In this document: positions 1-6,710 of the stretch, piece by piece | How the letters are laid out: each line of letters begins with the position of its first letter | How positions within the stretch are numbered: the stretch's first letter is position 1 | NCBI GenBank assembly: GCA_036380875.1 | Contig: DASVDX010000039.1 | Coordinates: forward strand, 1 to 13,478 | Source: ZC4RG17 sp036380875 | Lineage (GTDB): Bacteria; Actinomycetota; Acidimicrobiia; Spongiisociales; ZC4RG35 | DNA length: 13,478 nucleotides | Direction of reading: 5' to 3' | Translations under genes and position numbers: made by a program | Notes under the pieces: model-generated | Seen by the model: the letters and a program-made list of their open reading frames with translations, nothing else | Told to the model about the DNA's origin: nothing | Database searches by the model: none

Positions 1-1
1 C

Positions 2-106
2 GAGGCCGTGCGACGTCAAATCGAAGCGGGCATCCACCTGATCGTGCAGGTGGAACGGTCAGGCGGATGTCGACGGATCACCGAGCTGGCGGGAGCGGGC
101 CCGTGA
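2..106 (+). CDS. tadA: C-terminal end of TadA/CpaF-type secretion ATPase (partial)
   Basis: Only the last 34 codons are present; the gene continues left of the window. The visible tail contains the segments RRQIEAGIHLIVQVER and RRITELAG. These match the end of CpaF/TadA hexameric ATPases, where a run like 'R.QIA.AIDLIVQ..R...G.R.V..I.E' closes the RecA-like domain. By family, this ATPase powers assembly of Tad (Flp) pili from the cytoplasmic face of the membrane. The stop codon (104-106) overlaps the GTG start of the next gene as GTGA, which suggests translational coupling. The call rests on this short tail plus the tadB, tadC and pilin genes that follow; the Walker motifs lie outside the window. 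It may be the actinobacterial Rv3659c-like form, but that cannot be tested here. Confidence 0.8.
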   Translation, partial: EAVRRQIEAGIHLIVQVERSGGCRRITELAGAGP

Positions 107-756
107 TCGAGATGCTGCTCGTGGCGGCGGGAGTGGTGGCAGGCGCCGATTGGCGACTGCTGGCGCTCCTCGGCGGCGCCGTCTGGTTTCCGGTGCCTAC
201 GGCCGCGGCAGTGGCAGCGGTTCTCGTGGCTCACCGATCCCGCCTCCCGGACCCCTTCGCCGTCGAGACGGAGGTAGTGGAGGCGGTGATCGGGGAGCTC
301 CGGGCGGGGTCTTCGCTCCGCTCGTCGCTACTCGCCGCATTTCGAAACCGAGACGGTGCCGCGTGCATCGTCCGCAGACTCCAGGTGGGGGATCCCATCC
401 CGGACGCCCTGGCAGGCGTCGAACGGGTCCTGCCCAAGGCGGGAGAGCTCATCCGGACGACGGTCGAAGCGGGTGGAGGAGGGGGGAGGATGCTTCCGGT
501 CTTCGAGGAGCTGGCCCTCCACGTCTCGGCCCAGGCGGCCACCGAGGCCGAGCTGCGAACGGCGCTGGCGCCGGTGCAGGCTTCGATGGCGGTTCTGGTC
601 GGGGGCCCCGGTGCCTATCTCGCCTGGGCGGCTGGCACCGGAAGACTCGAGCGACTCCTGCGCCTGCCCGGAGGAGCGTGGCTCGCCGGGATCGGCGCCG
701 CCTTTTTCTGTTGTGGCATCGTCGTCATGGTCTTCATGGCGAGGAGGCGGCGGTGA
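103..756 (+). CDS. tadB: TadB-like pilus/secretion membrane protein (T2SSF domain)
   Basis: 217 residues. TadB-type proteins are inner-membrane platform components of the Tad pilus machine and dock the TadA ATPase. Visible parts: hydrophobic segments at about 4-43; a soluble T2SSF-like helical region at about 55-155, including GELRAGSSLRSSL and the Gly-rich EAGGGGGRMLPVFEELA; then two membrane segments at about 158-178 and 190-213, ending in a basic MARRRR tail. It is shorter than proteobacterial TadB, as usual in Actinobacteria. I chose the GTG at 103 because it overlaps the tadA stop as GTGA and has a GGGAG stretch upstream. An in-frame ATG at 67 lies inside tadA and is less likely. The stop overlaps the tadC start in the same way. 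Assignment is by domain pattern and gene order. Confidence 0.83.
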   Translation: MIEMLLVAAGVVAGADWRLLALLGGAVWFPVPTAAAVAAVLVAHRSRLPDPFAVETEVVEAVIGELRAGSSLRSSLLAAFRNRDGAACIVRRLQVGDPIPDALAGVERVLPKAGELIRTTVEAGGGGGRMLPVFEELALHVSAQAATEAELRTALAPVQASMAVLVGGPGAYLAWAAGTGRLERLLRLPGGAWLAGIGAAFFCCGIVVMVFMARRRR

Positions 757-1289
757 GGCGGATCGCGGCGGCCTCCTGCGGAGTGATCATCGCCGGCCCC
801 GTCGGCGGGCTGGCTGCGCTGGCTGCGATGGAGGCGTTGGGGCGCCTGTCTCGCAGGCGGATATTTCCGTCGCCCGACGTGTTGGAAGTGGCGGCCACCC
901 TCCTGGTGCTCGTGGGTGCCGGCCTGCCTCTCGTCTCGGCACTGGAGAGCGCAGCTCCCCGCATACCGGGTGTGGACGAAGTGGTGCGGCGGGCGCGGAG
1001 AATCGGTTCCGCCCCGGCGCTCGGCTCGGCTCGGGGACCGCTGGCCCCGCTGCTGCGGAAGCTGGCCGATGCCGCTGTCTCCGGGTCTCCTCCCGAGCCG
1101 ACGATCCGCGGCTTCATCGATGCGGAGAGGAGGAGGCGGCACGCCGAAGCTGTCGCTCGAGCCCGTCGGCTCCCGATCCGCCTGATGTTGCCGATGACTC
1201 TCCTCGTCCTCCCCGGATTCGTCCTGATGGTGTACGGACCCGTCCTCATCGAGTTCGTCACCTCGCTGTTGGGCCCGCTGTGGAACTGA
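753..1289 (+). CDS. tadC: TadC-like pilus/secretion membrane protein (T2SSF domain)
   Basis: 178 residues. This is the second T2SSF-type platform protein and is expected to pair with TadB in the membrane below the pilus. There is an N-terminal hydrophobic stretch (about 4-28), a central helical region with LLVLVGAGLPLVSALE at 51-65, and a C-terminal block with an Arg-rich helix at 126-139 followed by LPIRLMLPMTLLVLPGFVL at 140-158. That last block resembles the TadC signature, in which a basic 'A...ARKLPVKLL.PL' helix leads into a 'LPGF.L' membrane segment. The GTG start overlaps the tadB stop as GTGA, and GAGGAGG at 741-747 is a good ribosome binding site 5 nt upstream. It is about 180 residues, as in actinobacterial versions. 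Confidence 0.82.
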   Translation: MRRIAAASCGVIIAGPVGGLAALAAMEALGRLSRRRIFPSPDVLEVAATLLVLVGAGLPLVSALESAAPRIPGVDEVVRRARRIGSAPALGSARGPLAPLLRKLADAAVSGSPPEPTIRGFIDAERRRRHAEAVARARRLPIRLMLPMTLLVLPGFVLMVYGPVLIEFVTSLLGPLWN

Positions 1290-1312
1290 GGGATGTCTCA
1301 CTTCCCCCCGGA

Positions 1313-1329
1313 GCCGGCCGGATGCCGGC
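1313..1329 (+). promoter_or_regulatory. GC hairpin in the leader of the pilin gene
   Basis: Two GCCGGC arms (1313-1318 and 1324-1329) flank a 5-nt loop, giving a perfect 6-bp stem just upstream of the pilin ribosome binding site. It lies in the only real gap (1290-1351) between the otherwise overlapping tad genes. No U-run follows, so it does not look like an intrinsic terminator. A role in mRNA processing or in stabilising a pilin-specific transcript is inference. It also makes the in-frame ATG at 1322, which sits in the loop, an unlikely start. Confidence 0.4.
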
Positions 1330-1333
1330 AGCG

Positions 1334-1345
1334 AAAGGAAGGAGC
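1334..1345 (+). promoter_or_regulatory. Strong ribosome binding site of the pilin gene
   Basis: AAAGGAAGGAGC lies 6 nt before the ATG at 1352. It is among the best Shine-Dalgarno matches in the cluster, and it decides the pilin start in favour of 1352 over the upstream ATG at 1322. Confidence 0.6.
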
Positions 1346-1351
1346 ATCGCC

Positions 1352-1546
1352 ATGTGGGCGATATGGCATTGGTTGACCACCAGACTCGCGGAGGAACGCG
1401 GTCAGGCGACGGTCGAGTACTTCCTCGTCATCCTCGCCGCCACCGCCCTCGCCATCCTCGCCGTCAAGTGGTTCCAGGGGAGCGGCGGCGGCTTGCTGAG
1501 CGACCTGTTCGGCAAGGTCATCTCGTGGGTGGCGGGCAAGTTCTGA
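1352..1546 (+). CDS. flp: Flp/DUF4244-type prepilin
   Basis: 64 residues. This is the likely major pilin subunit of the Tad pilus. It has a short charged leader, then G17 followed by QATVEY, which fits the Flp prepilin rule G^xxxxEY (Glu at +5, Tyr at +6). A hydrophobic helix follows at about 23-40 (YFLVILAATALAILAV), then a small Gly-rich linker and an amphipathic tail ending VAGKF. Size and layout match the actinobacterial DUF4244 family (Rv3656c-like), found between tadC and tadE genes. It should be cut by a TadV-type prepilin peptidase, which is not in this window. The ATG at 1352 is preferred because a strong ribosome binding site precedes it; a start at 1322 would add 10 residues. It is the only gene of the cluster with a separate leader, in keeping with higher expression of the main pilin. 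Confidence 0.85.
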   Translation: MWAIWHWLTTRLAEERGQATVEYFLVILAATALAILAVKWFQGSGGGLLSDLFGKVISWVAGKF

Positions 1547-1902
1547 GCTCCCGCGGGTCGGCGACGGTGGAGTTCGTGCTCGTCGTTCCCCTGATCCTGC
1601 TGGTGCTGGTCACCTGCCTCGAGGTGGCGGCGTTGGCGCGGACCCGCCTCGTCGTGGTGGCGGCGGCTCGGGAAGGTGCCCGGGTCGCCGCCACCCAGCC
1701 CGATCCGGCCGCCGCCGCCCGGGCGGTGCGGGGAGCGCTCGGAGAGCTCGGCGACTCCGCCCGGATCACCGTGACGCGCCCGCATGTGGTCGGCCGTCCG
1801 GCCACCGTGGAAATCGAGGTTCGCCAGGCCCTCCGAACCCCGCTCCTCCAGCGGCTGACGGTGCCCATCGGCGGTCGGGCCACGATGCGCGTCGAGCGGT
1901 GA
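1525..1902 (+). CDS. tadE: TadE-like pseudopilin
   Basis: 125 residues, starting inside the end of the pilin gene in another frame. The N-terminus has R10-G11 followed by SATVEF, a prepilin-type cleavage site with Glu at +5. A membrane helix follows (FVLVVPLILLVLVTCLEVAAL, 17-37), then the family-typical segment with AAAREGARVAA at 46-56. The rest is an extracytoplasmic domain of about 65 residues rich in short beta-like runs. By family, TadE-type minor pilins are processed by the prepilin peptidase and help pilus assembly. I chose GTG 1525 because AAGG at 1514-1517 lies 7 nt upstream and it gives a short leader; a rare CTG start at 1543, overlapping the pilin stop, is the alternative. The stop overlaps the next GTG as GTGA. 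It corresponds to Rv3655c-like genes. Confidence 0.82.
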   Translation: MGGGQVLSSRGSATVEFVLVVPLILLVLVTCLEVAALARTRLVVVAAAREGARVAATQPDPAAAARAVRGALGELGDSARITVTRPHVVGRPATVEIEVRQALRTPLLQRLTVPIGGRATMRVER

Positions 1903-2273
1903 CCGAACGAGGCGGGGCCACGATCGTGGCGGTGGCCCTGATCTCCGGGTTGGTCGTGGTCGCCGCCGGGCTGGCGGCTGTCGGCCGGGTGGTGGCCGCC
2001 TACACCCAGGCAACCGCCGCCGCCGACGCCGCGGCGCTGGCCGCCGCCCCTCTCACGTTCCTACCCGGTGATCCCGTCTTCGAGGCCGCCGCCTACGCCC
2101 GAGCCAACGGCGCCGAGCTAGTTCGCTGCGGCTGCGAGAAGGTCCCCGGGTTGGGCGCCCGGGTCGTCACGGTGGAGGTGGCGAAGGCCACAGAGCTCCC
2201 TGTCTTCGGGGAGGTGACCGTCCGGGCCCGGGCGGCAGCCGAGTTCGCTCCGCGCCAGCTGCTCGGTGGGTGA
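1899..2273 (+). CDS. Second TadE-like protein (Rv3654c/helicase-secretion neighborhood type)
   Basis: 124 residues. It begins with TERGGATIVAVALISGLVV, a single membrane helix at about 8-30. The helix leads into AYTQATAAADAAALAAA at 34-50, the signature of Tad-associated pseudopilins in which the helix end carries a 'Q..AD.AALA.A' motif. The remaining 70 residues form a small outside domain with a C77-G-C79 pair that could form a disulfide. Unlike its neighbours it has no Glu at +5 after the Gly, so prepilin cleavage is uncertain. It matches the actinobacterial family named 'helicase/secretion neighborhood TadE-like protein' (TIGR03816, from memory). Its role is unknown; minor pilin or assembly factor is inference. 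The GTG start overlaps the TadE stop, so the two are probably co-translated. Confidence 0.75.
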   Translation: MTERGGATIVAVALISGLVVVAAGLAAVGRVVAAYTQATAAADAAALAAAPLTFLPGDPVFEAAAYARANGAELVRCGCEKVPGLGARVVTVEVAKATELPVFGEVTVRARAAAEFAPRQLLGG

Positions 2274-2291
2274 GGGCTAACGTGCCCGCCC

Positions 2292-2762
2292 ATGTCCACG
2301 GCGGCCATCCGGTTCCTCGAGGAAGCAGGAGTCGAATTCGAGACGTACGACTACGAAGTCGACGAGGCAGTAGGAGAGGGCTACGGGGAGGCCGTCGCTT
2401 TGGCAATCGGCGCCGAGCCGGAACGGGTGTTCAAGACTCTCCTGGCGGAGATCGACGGGTCACACGTGGTGGTGGCCATCATCCCGGTATCGCAGCGCCT
2501 CTCCACGAAGGCTCTGGCCCGAGTGGCCGGCGGCAAGAAGGCCTCGCTGGCGGACCGGTCGGATGCGGCTCGTCTCACCGGCTACCTGCCCGGCGGGATC
2601 AGCCCGTTCGGGCAGCGGCGGTCGCTCCCGACGTTCGTCGATGAGACCGTCGAGCGGTTCGCGACTGTTTTCGTCAGCGGTGGCAAGCGCGGGCTCCAGG
2701 TGGAGCTGGCGCCCTCCGACCTGATCCGTCTCACTCGAGCGAAGGTGGCTCCGCTCACCTGA
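2292..2762 (+). CDS. ybaK: YbaK/EbsC-type Cys-tRNA(Pro) deacylase
   Basis: 156 residues, full length for the family. YbaK hydrolyses cysteine wrongly attached to tRNA(Pro), cleaning up after prolyl-tRNA synthetase in the cytoplasm. Motifs in order: ERVFKTLLAE with K48, matching the essential Lys of the active site; HVVVAIIPVSQRL at 58-70; the GGKKASLAD region at 80-88; TGYLPGGISPFGQ at 96-108, the family hallmark loop; and FVSGGKRGLQVEL at 127-139, which closes the pocket. It starts 18 nt after the last tad gene with only a weak GAGGG ribosome binding site, so it may be read from the tad transcript. Its 3' end overlaps the 3' end of the helicase gene on the other strand by 8 nt. No link between this enzyme and pili is known to me; co-location may be incidental. 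Confidence 0.92.
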   Translation: MSTAAIRFLEEAGVEFETYDYEVDEAVGEGYGEAVALAIGAEPERVFKTLLAEIDGSHVVVAIIPVSQRLSTKALARVAGGKKASLADRSDAARLTGYLPGGISPFGQRRSLPTFVDETVERFATVFVSGGKRGLQVELAPSDLIRLTRAKVAPLT

Positions 2763-5016
2763 GGACCGCCTCCAGCAGACGGACCGCTCCGGCCTTGTCG
2801 AGCGGCTCGTTGAAGTTGCCGCACTTGGGCGACTGCACACAGGACGGGCAGCCGTGGGCGCAAGGGCAGTTCCGGACGGCCTCCAGGGTCGCCTGCCAGT
2901 GGTCGGCACCTGCCTGGAATGCCACCGCGGAGATCCCCGCCCCTCCGGCATACGCCTCGTAGATGAAGATCGTCGGCCCGCCCGACACCGGATGCCATGG
3001 GGTCGAAAGCCCACCGATGTCCCACCGGTCGCACACGGCCCGCAAGGGCAGCACGGCGATGCCGGCGTGCTCGGCGGCATGCAGAGTGCCGGGAAGCTCC
3101 TGGGGACCCACATCGGCTCGGCGGATGACGCCGTCGGGAATGGAGAGCCAGATGGCGTCGGTTTCGTAGGTGACCGACGGGAGGTCGAGATAGACCGTGT
3201 CGAGCAGATCCCGAGACCCGAGGGCCCGCTTCTGGTACGCCACGACCTGCGTGTGGACCCGAACCGACCCCAGGTGTAGGCGGCAAGGCCCGAGGTCACA
3301 GACGGCGCGCCGGTCGAGCACCTCGAGGTCGGTGTCCACCTTCGGCTGGGTGTAGTAGGCAACGTCCTGGCGGGTCACCCATACCTCCCCGTGCTGCACG
3401 TCGAGCCGGGTGACCACGTAGGTGTCGCCCTGGTGCAGGTACACGGCTCCTTCGTGGCCGTCGCGGTAGGCACGTGCTTCGTCGAGGACGCCGAGCAGCT
3501 CAGGTGACCCCGTGCGATCGATCACGTCGAAGCGGCGGCCGGTGGACGAACGGAGGTCGATCTGTGGAGCGGGGGCGCGGCGGTGCGCCCAATACAAGGC
3601 GTCGTCCCGCAGGCGGAGCAGGCCAGCTTGGACGAGGCCGTTGGCTGTTTCCTCGATCGCTTCTCCGAGCACCTCCCGGTCCTCCAGGCGCAGGGGCAGC
3701 TCGTAGGCGGCGCAGCCGGCGTGTGCCTCCGCCACCGCCGGATTGGACGGGTTGATCACCACCGCCTCCGATGGGCGGGCGAAGAGCTCGTCGGGATGGC
3801 TCATGAAGTACTGGTCGAGGGCGTCCTCCCCGGCCACCAAGACCACGAGCGAGGTGTCCTGGCTGCGTCCCGCCCGCCCGGCTTGCTGGCGGAAGGAGGA
3901 GATCGTCCCCGGGAAGGTCGTCAGGATCGCCGCCTCGAGGGAGCCGACGTCGATGCCCAGCTCGAGGGCGTTGGTGGTGACGATCCCCGTCAACTCCCCG
4001 CTGAACAGCTGCGTCTCGATGCTGCGACGTTGCTGGGGCAGATAGCCGCCTCGGTATGAGGCGACCCGCGAGCCCTTCTCGGCGTCGAGGCGCTCGGTGG
4101 CCCAGCGGTAGATCAGCTCGGTGGCTTTCCGGCTGCGGGCGAAGACGATCGTCGACACGTCGCGGCGGACCAGGTCGATGAACAGGTCGGTGGCCTCCGC
4201 CAGCGCCGAACGCCGCCGTCCCTCCTCGGGGTCCTCCATTTCGGGGTTCCACAGGACCATCCATTGCTCACCCCGCGGTGAGTTGTCCTCGTCGACGACC
4301 GTCACGTCGAGCCCGCACAGCCGGGAGGCGAGCTCGCCGGGATTGCCGATCGTGGCGGAGCCGAACACGAACACGGGGTCGGACCCGTAGTGGCGGCACA
4401 GGCGCCGCAGTCGCCGCAGCACCATGGACACGTGGGTTCCGAAGATCCCTCGCAGTGTGTGCAGTTCGTCGACGACCACGTACCGAAGGCGGTGGAGGAA
4501 GTCCGCCCACCGGCCGTGGTGGGGGAGGATGCCCACGTGGAGCATGTCGGGGTTGGTGAGGATCACGCCCGCCGAACGGCGGATGGCGGCTCGCTCGTCG
4601 GTGGGCGTGTCCCCGTCGTAGGTGGCAGCGGTGACCACGTCCCCGGCGACCACCGAAAACGACCGGGCCTGGTCCTGGGCCAGTGCCTTGGTGGGGTAGA
4701 TGCAGAAGGCGGTCGAGCGGGGGTCCTCCAGCGCCGCTTCCATGATCGGCACCTGGTAGCACAGGGTCTTGCCGGCGGCGGTGCCCGCCACCACAACCGT
4801 GTGCCGGCCCGCCCGGATCGAGTCGATGGCCCGCGCCTGGTGGCGATACAGCCGGTCGATACCCAACTCACCCAGCCTCTCGGCGATTCTCGGGTGGAGG
4901 GGTCTCTCTGTGTCGGCGTGGATCGCCGGGCGAGCAGCGACGTGGCGCATCTCGACCAGGTCACCGGCGAAGTCCGGCGACTCGGACCAAGAGGAAGCGA
5001 TCAGCGACGGGTCCAC
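2755..5016 (-). CDS. DEAD/DEAH-box helicase with C-terminal DUF1998 zinc-binding domain
   Basis: 753 residues. This is a superfamily 2 ATP-dependent nucleic-acid helicase. N-terminal RecA domain: Q-like region LYRHQARAI (57-64), Walker A GTAAGKT (78-84), YPTKALAQDQ (108-116), motif II DELH (183-186), SAT (220-222). Second RecA domain: VFARSRK (291-297), TTNALELGIDVG (347-358), motif VI QQAGRAGR (377-384). The C-terminal domain has a Cys cluster (C717, C719, C723, C726, C732), the DUF1998/MZB zinc site also seen in Bacillus MrfA (YprA), which acts in mitomycin adduct repair. Overall it matches the actinobacterial 'helicase/secretion neighborhood DECH-box helicase' (Rv3649-like; TIGR03817 from memory), but the box is DELH rather than DECH. 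The start is GTG; the next in-frame ATG, at 4950, would drop 22 weakly conserved residues. An MrfB-like partner nuclease is not in the window. DNA repair is the best guess; a role in pilus function is unproven. Confidence 0.88.
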   Translation of the reverse strand: MDPSLIASSWSESPDFAGDLVEMRHVAARPAIHADTERPLHPRIAERLGELGIDRLYRHQARAIDSIRAGRHTVVVAGTAAGKTLCYQVPIMEAALEDPRSTAFCIYPTKALAQDQARSFSVVAGDVVTAATYDGDTPTDERAAIRRSAGVILTNPDMLHVGILPHHGRWADFLHRLRYVVVDELHTLRGIFGTHVSMVLRRLRRLCRHYGSDPVFVFGSATIGNPGELASRLCGLDVTVVDEDNSPRGEQWMVLWNPEMEDPEEGRRRSALAEATDLFIDLVRRDVSTIVFARSRKATELIYRWATERLDAEKGSRVASYRGGYLPQQRRSIETQLFSGELTGIVTTNALELGIDVGSLEAAILTTFPGTISSFRQQAGRAGRSQDTSLVVLVAGEDALDQYFMSHPDELFARPSEAVVINPSNPAVAEAHAGCAAYELPLRLEDREVLGEAIEETANGLVQAGLLRLRDDALYWAHRRAPAPQIDLRSSTGRRFDVIDRTGSPELLGVLDEARAYRDGHEGAVYLHQGDTYVVTRLDVQHGEVWVTRQDVAYYTQPKVDTDLEVLDRRAVCDLGPCRLHLGSVRVHTQVVAYQKRALGSRDLLDTVYLDLPSVTYETDAIWLSIPDGVIRRADVGPQELPGTLHAAEHAGIAVLPLRAVCDRWDIGGLSTPWHPVSGGPTIFIYEAYAGGAGISAVAFQAGADHWQATLEAVRNCPCAHGCPSCVQSPKCGNFNEPLDKAGAVRLLEAVLR

Positions 5017-5042
5017 GCCCGGGAACGGTAAGTCCCCGGGCG
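5016..5042 (-). promoter_or_regulatory. Inverted repeat directly upstream of the helicase start
   Basis: CGCCCGGG (5016-5023) and CCCGGGCG (5035-5042) are perfectly complementary arms around an 11-nt loop. On the minus-strand transcript this 8-bp GC stem occupies the ribosome landing site and includes the first base of the helicase GTG codon. No U-run follows, so a plain intrinsic terminator is unlikely. It could limit helicase translation unless melted, for example by ribosomes leaving the DUF3352-like gene 40 nt upstream. That role is inference. Confidence 0.45.
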
Positions 5043-5056
5043 GACAAACCCGATTC

Positions 5057-6670
5057 TCAGCAGGGTTCGGTGATCTCGATCACCGTGGAGCCCCGTACGT
5101 CGCGGCCCGAGATCTCCGTGCCGGCGGCGACCACCCCGATCGGCAGGCAGGCCAGGGTCTCGGCCGCTTCGGGGTCCTCCATGCCGATCAAACCGTCGAC
5201 CAGATCGATGAGCGCCGGGGTGTCCACGGCCAACACCAAGTCGCCGCCGACGAGCGATTGCGCTCGTCGGTTGAGGTCACTCGAGGCGAACGACGATTCC
5301 GGCGGCGCTCCGATCAGGTTCGTCTGGGTGGCCAGGATCGTCAGGGCATCCCGCGTCCCGAGGCCGACCAGGCCTTCGATCGTGTACCCCCAGTCCGCCT
5401 CGGCGACGTTCCAGCCCAGCGTGGTGCCGAGGTCGGCGATCTTGTCCACCGTCGCGGCCCGATTGGAGTCGGACAGGGCCACTACCGCCGCATTCACTGG
5501 AATCTCCGGGTCGGTAGACGGCCACACACCGACGGCGCCGTCCACCGTGAACAGGGCCACGAGATCGTCCAGAGTGAGGCCGTAAGCCTCCTCCATCCCG
5601 TCGAGGATGCCCGACTCCCCGAGCAGGGCGAGCTGGTCGATCATCGAGCCGATTCGGAAGAAGGCGATCGTCTCGGCGGGCAGCGCTTCCTCCACCGCCG
5701 GGTCGGCGCCGCGCAGCGGGAAGTCGTCGGTCACAGTGGCCGCATAGTCCACGCGGATGTTCCCTCGTTCGACTCCCAGCGACCCGGCCACCCATCCGGT
5801 CGTGTAGGCGCCCAGATCCTGGCCGGTCATCGTCATCATCGGATTCATCGGCGCCGCCGCGTCGGAGATCTCGGTCGCCTTCTCGGTGTCCACCGCGAAG
5901 ACGAAGATGCCGTCTTCCTGCAGAGCACCGACCTGAGCGTTGAAGGCTTCGTGGTCGGCCAGGGACTCTTCGGGCCCGGTGACCATCGTCTCGGCCAGGG
6001 TGGCGCTGCTGGTAGCGACGAGGTCGTCGTCCACCCGTCCCAGGTGGACCTGCTTGCCGTCCTGGGTAGTGGTCAGGAAACGAACGCCGGCGATCTCCTG
6101 TGTGCCGTCGGCTTGGGCTTCGAGCTTCGAGAGGAACGAGTCCAAGGCGGCGGGATCGCTTCCCCCGACAACGGCGACGACGTCGGGCTCCTCTGCGCCC
6201 CCGATCATGCCGATGGCCACGGGCCCGGTCGCCCACGAGGCGACGTCCTGCTCGTATGTCATGTCGAACCCGGCCAGTTCCTCATCGAAGGAATCGATGA
6301 TCTCGTCCAACCAGGCGTCGACGTCGAACTCTTCACCGGACTCCGCTTCCACGACGGGGCCGAAGGCTGCCACCACTTCCTTCACCTCGTCCGACATCAG
6401 CGCCTCGATGTCGATCTCGACGTAGGCGAACGCATCGGCGGGGATGCGCTCGGCGAACCCTTGGGCGGCGCCTCGACCGCTGAAGGCAAAAGCGGCTGCT
6501 CCGATCGCAAGGACGACAGCGCCTACGCCCGCAAAGACCAGCCAACCCGGCCGGGAGGCCTTCGGCTCCTCGGTCGGCGTCTCGCCCACGACGGGCGTCA
6601 GCTCATGGGAACAGGACGGGCAGACGGTCGCTTCGTCGGGAATCTCGGCGTTGCAGTTCGGGCAGTTCAT
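5057..6670 (-). CDS. Zinc-ribbon, single-TM protein with DUF3352-like domain
   Basis: 537 residues, function unknown. Residues 1-24 form a zinc ribbon (C3-x2-C6, C17-x2-C20). A Pro/Glu-rich linker and one membrane helix follow (about 42-64, GWLVFAGVGAVVLAIGAAAFAF). The large acidic remainder, expected outside the membrane, opens with RIPADAFAYVEIDIE at 75-89, the usual beginning of DUF3352 proteins ('..P.da..yv.id...'). Two repeats of this kind of unit seem present, the second near LPAETIAFFRIGSM at 330-343. Only two Cys (C508, C537) occur outside, so they may form a disulfide. The zinc ribbon would lie in the cytoplasm, suggesting a membrane sensor or adaptor; that is inference. It sits 40 nt after ftsH and 40 nt before the helicase, probably in one transcript. 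A GAGGA ribosome binding site lies close to the ATG. The DUF3352 call is by motif memory. Confidence 0.75.
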   Translation of the reverse strand: MNCPNCNAEIPDEATVCPSCSHELTPVVGETPTEEPKASRPGWLVFAGVGAVVLAIGAAAFAFSGRGAAQGFAERIPADAFAYVEIDIEALMSDEVKEVVAAFGPVVEAESGEEFDVDAWLDEIIDSFDEELAGFDMTYEQDVASWATGPVAIGMIGGAEEPDVVAVVGGSDPAALDSFLSKLEAQADGTQEIAGVRFLTTTQDGKQVHLGRVDDDLVATSSATLAETMVTGPEESLADHEAFNAQVGALQEDGIFVFAVDTEKATEISDAAAPMNPMMTMTGQDLGAYTTGWVAGSLGVERGNIRVDYAATVTDDFPLRGADPAVEEALPAETIAFFRIGSMIDQLALLGESGILDGMEEAYGLTLDDLVALFTVDGAVGVWPSTDPEIPVNAAVVALSDSNRAATVDKIADLGTTLGWNVAEADWGYTIEGLVGLGTRDALTILATQTNLIGAPPESSFASSDLNRRAQSLVGGDLVLAVDTPALIDLVDGLIGMEDPEAAETLACLPIGVVAAGTEISGRDVRGSTVIEITEPC

Positions 6671-6710
6671 GTGTCCTCAGAGCGGTCGGTTTCGTGATGG
6701 ATCGGTAGGT

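Noticed and set aside
150..752. N-terminal extension of the tadC frame
   Set aside because: It runs through tadB out of frame; tadC starts at the GTG at 753 with a ribosome binding site and a stop-start overlap.
2..2273. Type IVa pilus or type II secretion genes
   Set aside because: The small G^xxxxEY pilin, paired short TadB/TadC proteins and TadE-like proteins fit the Tad class better.
5016..5042. Intrinsic terminator after the DUF3352-like gene
   Set aside because: The stem is GC-rich but no U-run follows on the minus strand; the stem abuts the next start codon instead.
4769..6697. 642-codon open frame on the plus strand
   Set aside because: It lies opposite the helicase and DUF3352-like genes, is low-complexity in Gly, Arg, His and Asp, and has no recognisable domain; the minus-strand genes carry intact motifs.
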